Positions 56,260-64,000 of a DNA stretch of 64,000 nucleotides are shown piece after piece. How positions within the stretch are numbered: the first letter of the stretch is position 1; the number at the start of each line of letters is the position of its first letter. The position numbers and the translations under genes were made by a program. Source of the DNA: Phaeoceros laevis (lineage: Eukaryota; Anthocerotophyta; Anthocerotopsida; Notothyladales); the NCBI GenBank assembly GCA_049999765.1, contig JBNGIQ010009481.1, positions 311,350-375,349 of the forward strand, written 5' to 3'. The notes below the pieces were generated by a model, which was not told where the DNA came from, searched no databases, and saw nothing but the letters and a program-made list of their open reading frames with translations.

Positions 56260-57060
56260 GACACTAAAGAGTGTGAGCAAGCTTGTACACCTACATATCA
56301 AAAAAGGATGGCCGAACAAAAAGAAACCAAAACCCGACATGGACATCTTTCAAGACTGCAGTTGTCACTAGATGTGAAAGCGCCACTCACTGGGTTGTTA
56401 CTGAGGTCTCTGCAGAGAAGGTTCCCAAAGTGTGAACATTGCTCACCAACCGAGACAACAGGGCACATGACAACCCAGAGTTTCCAACTCACACGGTGGT
56501 GAGATACCCCAAGTTGGAGATGTTGCTAGGATTATGTCCAGTAAGGTCCCTCTCAATCAAGTTCCTACACAACCGTACATGTGCCAACAGGTTATTTGCG
56601 TGTACATCACCAAACATCATGTGAAGCTTCAGAAACACAAAACCTGATAGTAGAAGCTTACAAGGATACCTCCTCGCCAGTTTGTAAGCAGGTCCACGAG
56701 CTACTTCCACGGAATGGGAAATTACGGTTCTCCCACAAGTTGTGCTAAACCAGTTTCATCCAGGGCTCAATCCTTGTGGAGCTATCGCTGCCCACATTTC
56801 CAACGCAGAACCACTTTCAAGAGTTAATACCAAAAGAGGCCAGCCCTCACTTCAGGATAGACCAGTCAAGAGTCAGGCCAGAGGAATCGCAGCATCATCA
56901 GTGTTAGTGCCAAGCAGTGATGGAACAAGCCCAACGAACTCCTCCCGCGCTCAGGATAGGCCCAGGCTTCTTACAAACAGTGAAGGTTTTGCTTTGGGAA
57001 CCTGTTATTGAAAACTTGGTGTCTGTGGGAAGAAATTAAACCCAGTCTAAAAGGTGATCA
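56260..57060 (-). pseudogene. Malectin/LRR receptor kinase relic (copy D)
   Basis: Reading the minus strand downward, the end of a malectin-like domain may be seen near 56.93-56.98 kb (GPILSAGGVRW). Next come a 70-base LRR exon at about 56.51-56.58 kb (NLIERDLTGHNPSNISNLGYLTT) and, after a TTCTCTGCAG acceptor, the next LRR (DLSNNPVSGAF, about 56.39-56.42 kb). One-LRR-per-exon structure is typical of LRR-I kinases. Stops interrupt every block and the kinase domain is missing. Same orientation as copies near 31, 35, 36.9 and 43 kb. Confidence 0.65.
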
Positions 57061-57088
57061 AGTGCTCCACACTGGTCAGATTGACAGT

Positions 57089-57841
57089 TTAACTGGGCAG
57101 AGCGGTTGAGCGAGACCCCTTGTAGAACAATAGTACGCCTGCAATGACCTCCAGATGGATTAATAGCAAGCTTCTGCGGTACCTTTGCCTGTACAAGCAG
57201 CACCTGTGGACAGGATTCCGAGAGGTCCGCTTCCCATACCCTAGCTTCCAGGCCGTCATTGATCTCTGCAAAACTCCAAAATCAAAGTTGCTCGGACCAG
57301 TGACTGCCGTCTGCAGGCATGACTTTGGAGGGATTTGAGCCCGGGCTCTGAGCAGAAGATCCCCTGGCAATATGTTGCGGGTTGTCGAGAGCTCTGTCAC
57401 AGGACTCCGAAGCTCTGGGTGTCTTAAGGTAAAATAGGGTGGCGAGATCCGGTCCAGTTGATCATCGATCGAAAACCAGTGAATTGGACTACCTTGGCTG
57501 AGCAGCAGCAGGAAAGAAAATGACACTCCCCACCCCCCTCCCGCCCTTCACCCAAGATTTCAGTCTTGCCTGTAGGTTTGGTTGGCCTCCCCGACGTTTA
57601 CTCGGTCCAGCAAGTGCAGATAAAAACCGGGTCTCCAAGCTTGTAGGTGTAGGAGGCCCTTGCCGCTGATCATCTGCCTGAGCTCCACTTTGCTGATGTG
57701 AGATACAGGCTCCAGCTCGATCCTGACATCGTGGGAGTCACAGCTCCATAGTAGCCTGGCTCCGGGGCTATCGGTCTGGATGCTCACATTCAGCCAGCCT
57801 GAGGGAGTGGCAACCAATGCCACCTGTTGCGTGCCGAGCAA
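57089..57841 (-). other. Unidentified minus-strand open frames
   Basis: Two frames, 57526-57089 and 57841-57560, each stay open for about 90-145 codons. The first has a hydrophobic start (FSFLLLLSQG, then HWFSIDDQLD), which might be the signal peptide and first malectin-like strand of the decayed receptor kinase just downstream. The second (LNVSIQTDSPGARLLWSCDS) is not recognised. Confidence 0.35.
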
Positions 57842-59512
57842 TGTTCACAACAAAGCCATGCCAGGCTGACATCATTCATTCACCAAAAAAGCGGAAAAGA
57901 CGGAAGGCTTGAAGAGAGTTACATAGGAATGTAGCAACAGCAAGAGCACCTGAAATTGGATGCTTCGGAACTGCAGAGCATCGTAATTGCTATAGAAAAG
58001 GCCGTCCCACCACACAAGGTCGTGCAAGGTAACACTACTACTGTATCTGGCCGGTAGATTTCAAAAATGGCCGACTACCATATTTGTTTCCGGCTATATG
58101 TCGGCTAAACTGGGAGTAAAGCTAGAACCAGTTTCCACTATATTTGTAATGTGCAGGAAATTTTAATAATTACGCAACTTAGTTGAGCACTGCATTTGGA
58201 CACCACGTTTTAGCCGAGAGTATTTTGACATCATGTCAGATGTGGCCGCAACTGCCAACCTACGATACCAAGTCGCCAGATGGAACCTACAGGCGTGGAG
58301 GCGGAGGTGAAAAAAGTTACCCCAGCCCTGGGACCTGATCACGACCAGCTGATATCATCTACAAAAGGATAACGGAGCCAGCACGATACTCACTGGCTCC
58401 CGAAGCCCGAAGGGGGATGACAGTTGACCTGCTCTTCAAGTACATTATCCGGTCCCCGGCAATCGGATTCTGCAAGTCGGTTGATTAACCGCCGGTACCC
58501 TGTGACCCGACATTTTTCCTTGCGGTGTTGTGGTGCCGGTACCCATTGAGCAGCAAAACATGAAACGCCCGCCGTTGAGGAAGAGATTGCAAAGGAGCGC
58601 CTGGGGATGCGGTGGATGGAATACGTAAGTGCACTCCTGTTCGGCGCTCAAGAGACAAAGGAATCCGATTCCGCCACATTTAAATTTGCAGCTCTAGGGC
58701 TGCTAATAAGACAGCGGAATTCCTCACGAGTGCACAAGCCCACAGACCTCTGGGAAAATGGGCTTGAAGAAACAGTACAAACAGCTCGATAAGAGAGAAC
58801 GACGCCATGGAGAAATGCGCCTTGGCCGCAGATTGCGTGGCAACATTGGTCCAGGCGGAAGTACATAAGTTTCACCCACCCTCCTCGCTCTGCTTGCTGA
58901 TGCCGCCAAGCTTACTGTTCACCGGCTTTCACAGCGCCAAGTGGAGTCTACAGTGCCCAAGGTTAAAAGCAGCAGCGCTAGCTCTCCAGGTAAGGTGGCT
59001 GGCGGCAGGGGACGCGGGCGCTGCCCCTGAAGGGCAGAAATGGCAAGGGAGATGACATGCGCAAGCCAATGTCTGTAGATACAACTCACACTAGTACCTT
59101 GGGAGTCGGACCCAGCTGCGCAAGTTGCAAAATTGCCGGCAAATCTGCGATTTCTCGGGACTGCGTCGTGCGGACCTATTCAGATATAGTAGGCAAGCTT
59201 TCCCCAAAGGCACTTCTTTTGCCCGCTGCGGGAATTGGCCTGCGATTCCCCTCTCATCTTCAGGTGGACCACCCTCGAGCTCGAGAGGAAGGGAGAACAT
59301 TGTTTTTGCTTGCCTTGCAAGCGCACCTACCTGCGCTGGCCAGAGGTACCCGGCGTTGAGGCCACGCTTAAAATTCAAGCAGCACTGCCCAGGAGAGGGG
59401 AATTTTGAAAGCAGGTGCACCGTACTGTCCCCAGCACCCCAGCAGACTCCGCGCATCACCAGCGCCAGGGCTGCAACTCGTCCCTCCAGCAGATAGTCCT
59501 GAATCTCCAGCA
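57842..59512. other. Intergenic, 5' of the TauE/SafE gene
   Basis: Short frames only. No family resemblance found. Confidence 0.5.
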
Positions 59513-61257
59513 ATGTGGCCAAGGATGAGCTTCATGTTGGCACTTCTTCTCCCCCTCTGCCTGGTGCTCACAGTAGTTGTGCCCTCGCTGGGGGATCAGC
59601 CGGCCAGCTATGAAGGAGGAGAGCAGCTCATCTTCCATCCGGATAGAAGCAACCACACCGGGGCACAGGTCCTAGGAAATGTGTTGGGCGCCGTCTTCCG
59701 ATTGCGCAGCGGCGAGGATCAGACTGCTTGGCCTCGCTTGGAGCTCAGTTCCAGGCTTGTGGTGGCGGCCATCTTGGGAGCAATCGGAGCATGCCTCTCC
59801 AGCGCAGGGGGAGTAGGTGGCGGCGGTCTCTACGTCCCCCTGTTCAACCTGCTGGTGGGATTCGATGCCAAGACCGCTGCCGCGCTATCCAACTTCATGA
59901 TCTTCGGGGGCGGTGTGTCCAACATGGGGGTGACGGTGCAGCAGGTGCACCCGGAGCACTCGGGCCGCCCCTTGATCGACTACGACGCCGCTCTCATGTT
60001 GCTGCCCAACATGCTGCTGGGCATCAGCCTGGGGGTCATCTGCAACGTCATGTTCCCGGGCTGGTTGATTACCGCTCTCCTCACGCTTACTCTCTTGTTT
60101 ATGACCTCCAAGAGTCTGAGAGGGGCACTCAAAAGGTGGGCGAGCGAGACGAGGAAGCTGGAGGAGGCGGCACGGTTTACAGCGCATTCTGCTAACGGAG
60201 CCAATTGCAAGCTTACCAGTACAGATTTGGAGACACCTCTGCTTGTTTCCAGCAACCCAAGCGCACTAGGAGAACGCCAGAAGGAGAAAGCAGCCATTGC
60301 AAGGTACCCTTGGCAGAAGCTGGCTACCCTAGTGTTCATCTGGTTGATCTTCTTCGCGGTTCAAGTGCTCCGAGGAGGGGAGGATAGCCAGGTGGCCTTC
60401 GTTTTCTTCATCAGTTATCACCCTTTCCTCACGACCCCATGGCCAAAGTTCTGAAAAATGATCTTGTTTGAAGCAGAGCCCGTTGAATGTGGAACCATGC
60501 GGCCTTGCCTACTGGCTTCTCACAGCGTCCCAGATTCCTATCGGTGTCGGCTTTACATACTGGGCAACTTACTCTGCCAAGAAACACGCCACTCCCAACC
60601 ACGAGGTACTATTTCATGATCTCCAGGATGCACGCTTGTGGACAACCTCTCCACGAGTGACATTCTGGAATGACCCTCAAATTTCTCCTGGACACGGCAA
60701 TTGATGCAGGAGGAAGAGAAGCCATTTGCACAAAAGGCAGGTGGGGTCTTACCAGCTTTGGCACTTCTAGCAGGAGTTCTGGGAGGCATGCTGGGAATCG
60801 GTGGTGGCATGATTCTCAATCCGGTGCTCCTGGAAATAGGAATGCATCCTCAGGTCTGACCTTTTACGGATGTACTCTTCTCTTTTCCTTGTTGCCTATT
60901 TTTGTAGCCACTGATGATTCTTACTGTTTGAGGACCACGCACCTACAGGTGACGGCTGCAACCGTGGTGTTCCTCATCTTCTTCGCCGCTTCCATGTCGG
61001 TGGTGCAGTACTGGCTGCTGGGCCGCATCCCCTTGGACTACGCCCTCTTGTTTGCTGGGATCAGCTTCCTCTTCTCCCTGGTGGGCCAGATACTTGTCCA
61101 GCGTCTGGTTGCCAAGTATGGCAGACCGTCCATCGTTGTGTTCATTGTTAGTGCAGTCATAGGGTTTAGTGCAATCGCCATGGCCTGCTTCGGCGGCTAT
61201 GACATCGTCCAGACATACCTGCGAGGAGGCTACATGGGCTTCCACACACCATGTTAA
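59513..61257 (+). CDS. TauE/SafE family anion exporter-like membrane protein
   Basis: Exons 59513-60391, 60477-60605, 60710-60853 and 60949-61257 join in frame to 486 residues. A signal peptide or first helix (MSFMLALLLPLCLVLTVVVPSLG) is followed by two homologous membrane halves. The first has the glycine-rich loop SSAGGVGGGGLYVPLFNLL and SNFMIFGGGVSN. The second has LGGMLGIGGGMILNPVLLE and VVFLIFFAASMSVVQYW. Between them is a hydrophilic cytosolic loop with KLEEAARFTAHS and a dileucine-like ETPLL. Plant members are sulfite/organosulfur exporter-like proteins with roles reported in endomembrane and cell-wall processes; transport substrate here is unknown. Intact. Confidence 0.9.
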
Positions 61258-61405
61258 TCCATCGATGTTAGAGAAACAGCTAGAACATAGATGCTTCGCT
61301 TGAAGCTTCGGGCCAGCCCATGTGTGTCGGTGGTCATGTGTCTGTGGTCTTTGTGTGTTTGGTCACCGGCCCTTGGGGCCTTACTACTTAAGCGCATTGT
61401 TTCAT

Positions 61406-61411
61406 AATAAA
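61406..61411 (+). promoter_or_regulatory. Candidate TauE/SafE polyadenylation signal
   Basis: AATAAA about 150 bases after the stop codon at 61257. Assigned by motif and position. Confidence 0.4.
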
Positions 61412-61980
61412 CGTAAGTCTTTGGCTCACGCTTGTGAAGCGGTACTTGGGGGTGAGCGCTCACGCGCTGTCCATGTTGGTTCTGATTACAATCGATTGTT
61501 TCTCTGTTCAAGGCCACCCAATTTACACAAGTACCTCGTAGCCACGAACTTCTCAACCCTGGATTCTCCGTCGTTTCACATGCAGGTTCACCCACAGGTT
61601 TAGGGACTGCAGCCTGGTCTTGGAGCAGCAGGTTTGGAGGGGGCAGAAAATCGACGTACAATGGAGAAGAGAAGGGTTACGAACTTGATGATGCCAGCGA
61701 GGGGTGTCACATGGACGTGCGACGGCCGTCGAAACTTAGACGTAACTGTAAAATTTCTCGAATTCTGTCACATGACGAAAAGCCGTCCGTATGCCGTCGT
61801 CGTAACTAGTTAACAAGTAATACCGGTTCATGACCGGTATTTCTAGGGCACTCTTCGATTCTTGGTTGATGACCGGTATTTTGAGGGCACTTTTTAATTC
61901 TTGGATGTGGTATTATGGTCTTCTCTTCTCTGCTTGTATGCTCATGGTTTGTGAATGCGCTCATAATTTGTGAGTGCGCT

Positions 61981-62256
61981 ATGGATCCTTGGGACCTCTT
62001 GACGATGTGGATTGTACTAGGAAAAGACGAGGCTATGTTGCCTGTGCTTATTGTACTTGTTCTCTTGCATACGGCATCCCCTATTGTAGGCCTGCTGCAA
62101 GCTTTGAGTGCATTTGAAGGTATGCAGGGTCATCAAAGACCAAGACCAAGATTGTGGTGGGTGTTCCTTCCTCAAATCACATTTTGGGAAGAGATACAAG
62201 AGGGAGTATGGTTGAATGAAGCAAGCACAGGAGGTGAGGACTTGCATTGCCCCTGA
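61981..62256 (+). pseudogene. Harbinger transposase N-terminal stub
   Basis: From ATG 61981 the frame reads MDPWDLLTMWIVLGKDEAML, later LWWVFLPQITFWEEIQEGVWLNEA. This aligns with the start of the 12.1-kb transposase. It then runs straight into sequence belonging to the 3' end of the Myb-like gene, so the catalytic region has been deleted. Confidence 0.85.
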
Positions 62257-63070
62257 TGTCCTCAAATACCTTCTCTTTTTTGTCTTCAAATAACTTGGTC
62301 ACAAGCCTTTCCATAACACTCAATTTTTTCTCTTCTATCAGCATGAGCTTATCAATATAATTTTTGAATGAAGAGGCTAGCTCCTTACCTGGACTGTAAG
62401 AGGCCTTTCTTTTGCTGTTTCTTTTTCCTCTCACTCCTGGTCGGTCAATAGATTCAGTAGACATAGGGGTCTTGGCAGCTGGACGGTGAATATGTTAAGT
62501 AAACATAGGGGTCTTGGCAGCACTAGATACACGTCTTGATGCCTTAGAAACATTTGTAGTTTGTANNNNNNNNNNNNNNNNNNNNNNNNNNNNNNNNNNN
62601 NNNNNNNNNNNNNNNNNNNNNNNNNNNNNNNNNNNNNNNNNNNNNNNNNNNNNNNNNNNNNNNNNAGCACTAGATACACGTCTTGATGCCTTAGAAACAT
62701 TTGTAGTTTGTAGTATTTGCATTCCTAGCATCTTGTGCCTGACTCTCCATGTGAATCTTTCCAAGAAGGCTCCATATGCACACCACTATCCATGGCACCC
62801 ATAATTCCCTCAGATGCTGGCAGTAGATCAACTCCTAAAATTACATCAACCCTTGAGTACCACTCCCAAGTGGTTGGTGCAGCTCCTGTCTTAGACATCT
62901 TACTTTTTTCTGTTGTATTTGCATTTCAAGTTCTCAAGCTTGTACTTTACTTGAATCCAAGTAATTGGGGGAAGGTCATAGCCTGTATTGATAGCTTCAA
63001 CTATCTCCTCATAATTGTCCCACTTAAAGCCAGCCTTCCTTCTCAGCTGGATGCACCTGTCAGAAAAATC
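62225..63070 (-). pseudogene. Harbinger Myb/SANT-like protein gene, frameshifted
   Basis: The minus strand begins with a Myb/trihelix-type fold (CIQLRRKAGFKWDNYEEIVE, ITWIQVKYKLENLKCKYNRK, about 62.91-63.07 kb). It shifts frame to KMSKTGAAPTTWEWYSRVDV and ILGVDLLPASEGIM, then reaches the tail DRPGVRGKRNSKRKAS and KKLSVMERLVTKLFEDKKEK (about 62.26-62.45 kb). A gap interrupts the middle. At least one frameshift and a stop near 62.73 kb break it. Confidence 0.7.
62519..62712. other. 100-N gap with identical 47-bp flanks
   Basis: The 47 bases before the gap (62519-62565, starting AGCACTAGATACACGTCTTG) are identical to the 47 bases after it (62666-62712). This suggests overlapping contig ends that were not merged, or a tandem repeat. 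Confidence 0.9.
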
Positions 63071-63107
63071 GCATTAGCTTCATCTCTTACCATATCAACA
63101 ATTGTAT

Positions 63108-63250
63108 TGATGCTTGGCAGTATTGATGCTTGGCAGTATTGATGCTTGGCNNNNNNNNNNGTATTGATGCTTGGCAGTATTGATGCTTGGCAGTATTGAT
63201 GCTTGGCAGTAGTATTGATGCTTGGCAGCAGTATTGATGCTTGGCAGCCG
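63108..63250. repeat. Minisatellite, 16-bp unit GTATTGATGCTTGGCA
   Basis: About seven or eight units of (A)GTATTGATGCTTGGC, with some units 3 bp longer. Ten Ns (63151-63160) interrupt it. Two larger degenerate copies of GCAGCCGTGTG...GTGCATGTGTG follow to 63.36 kb. Confidence 0.95.
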
Positions 63251-63599
63251 TGTGTGCGTTGTGCATGTGTGTTTTTTTTAGTACTTCCCATTTCAATGCT
63301 TGGCAGCCGTGTGCGTTGTGCATGTGTGTTTTTTTAGTACTTCCCATTTTGTAAGGTCACAAACTAAGCTTGGCAGCCTGCGTAGTTCTTGGTGGTGACC
63401 TATTGGAATACATGTGGAGACTCTGCTCCGGTTTACGACCTAAAAATAAAATAAAGTTAAGCCGACGCGCGTCGCGCAGTTCATCATGGAGGTAATGCTC
63501 CGTCGTTTCGACGGCCAAAATAACATTTTTTGAACGGCCGTCGCACATGTGACACCCCTTGCTTGCTTATGTTACAATGGACGATGATGCACGGCTTGA

Positions 63600-63902
63600 T
63601 TATCCGCCGCTGTCCGAGGCCGTGGAAGGGCGACGGGTGTGCCAGTTGTGGGATATAGGATAGGTATCGGGGTACCTGTAGGGGCTGGCCTCGGCCCGTC
63701 TCTGCGTTTCAGAATCCTCCACCTGGATAGCCAACATGATGCGGCGCAGGACTTCGGTCATGCCTGGCCTGGACCGGTGATTCATGTTGACACAGCTCAT
63801 GGCCAGTTCCGCCACATTGAACACTGCCTCGGAGCTGTATTCGGTGCCAAGTGACGAGTCCAGGAACGACCCCGCGTCGCCTGTTCGCATACCTGATCTC
63901 AT
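63600..63902 (-). CDS. Malectin/LRR receptor-like kinase, last exon (partial gene)
   Basis: The minus-strand exon starts after a GTGCAG acceptor at 63903 and reads MRSGMRTGDAGSFLDSSLG, then VAELAMSCVNMNHRSRPGMTEVLRRI (kinase subdomain XI with the conserved Arg). It ends after a Ser/Pro-rich tail at a TAA at 63600-63602. It matches the last exon of plant LRR-I/malectin receptor kinases. It has no stops, so this copy may be functional. The rest of the gene would lie beyond the window's right edge. Confidence 0.75.
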   Translation of the reverse strand: MRSGMRTGDAGSFLDSSLGTEYSSEAVFNVAELAMSCVNMNHRSRPGMTEVLRRIMLAIQVEDSETQRRAEASPYRYPDTYPISHNWHTRRPSTASDSGG

Positions 63903-64000
63903 CTGCACAACCCGAACTCAAGTCAGGTCTCACAAGGGTCGACAGGCTGGTGACTGAACGACAGGCTGGTTGATGAGCTCACAAATTCGATGATGCCGCG

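Larger units (their letters stand above)
61701..63558. mobile_element. PIF/Harbinger-type element, internally deleted
   Basis: Both ends read inwards as GGGGTGTCACATG followed within a few bases by GTGCGACGGCCGT, giving inverted repeats of about 25 bp. No clean 3-bp target duplication is visible. It keeps the start of the transposase (plus strand) and most of a Myb/SANT-like gene (minus strand), but the transposase core is deleted. It also holds a 100-N and a 10-N gap and a minisatellite. Related to the element at 11.9-13.95 kb. Confidence 0.8.

Noticed and set aside
63108-63250. Regular 16-bp repeats considered as a CRISPR array
   Set aside because: The units are contiguous with no unique spacers, and the setting is a eukaryotic transposon. 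It is a minisatellite.
1-64000. Possibility that the window is bacterial or fungal contamination
   Set aside because: Plant-specific genes with GT/AG introns, Copia, MULE and Harbinger elements and receptor kinases run throughout. Only single genes look microbial in origin.

Overview
The window is nuclear DNA of a land plant, most likely a seedless one (bryophyte, lycophyte or fern grade). Plant-type genes with spliceosomal introns (PEX5, HOTHEAD-like oxidoreductase, GT92 glycosyltransferases, TauE/SafE transporter, malectin/LRR receptor kinase, PPR and MULE, PIF/Harbinger and Copia remnants) sit beside a microbial-type terpene synthase, a class known from non-seed plants and not from seed plants. 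Genes are GC-rich islands in AT-richer, repeat-rich DNA. Eight runs of N (10, 100 or 400 bases) are scaffold gaps of arbitrary size.

Layout. 0-1.6 kb: 3' part of PEX5 (+). 1.7-2.7 kb: microbial-type terpene synthase (-), broken by a gap. 3-11.1 kb: a rearranged, decaying block holding two inverted copies of a receptor-kinase fragment, an intact BTB gene, a zinc-transporter (ZIP) gene whose two halves lie in opposite orientation, a broken chloroplast YbeY-HAD gene, a terpene-synthase fragment and a small MITE. 11.9-14 kb: dead PIF/Harbinger element. 14.4-16.5 kb: truncated Copia retroelement. 18.4-23.8 kb: a diverged ~165-bp tandem array interrupted by a complete MULE with long TIRs and a 9-bp target duplication. 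26.6-28.5 kb: intronless 14-TM MFS transporter (-). 32.8-34.9 kb: HOTHEAD-like GMC oxidoreductase (+). 37.9-42.1 kb: a three-exon, 1300-residue LRR-Roc-COR-caspase protein (-). 43.6-44.8 kb: decayed PPR gene. 47.1-55.2 kb: glycosyltransferase cluster (GT92, O-fucosyltransferase-like, GT92). 56.3-57.1 kb: decayed malectin/LRR receptor kinase. 59.5-61.3 kb: TauE/SafE transporter. 61.7-63.6 kb: internally deleted Harbinger element. 63.6-63.9 kb: last exon of a receptor kinase (-).

The most notable object is the 37.9-42.1 kb gene. It joins ribonuclease-inhibitor-type LRRs, a Roc GTPase (P-loop, DxxG and TNRD motifs present), a COR-like segment and a C-terminal domain that looks like an animal-type caspase (p20 plus p10) rather than a plant metacaspase. 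The His/Cys dyad and both S1-pocket arginines are in place. The layout resembles a sensor-switch-executioner protein, and land plants are generally held to lack true caspases.

Other themes are local shuffling (inversion through the ZIP gene, duplications around the Roco-caspase gene, inverted repeats bracketing the glycosyltransferase cluster) and a family of receptor-kinase-derived repeats, all in the same orientation. Family assignments come from reading motifs; no search was run.
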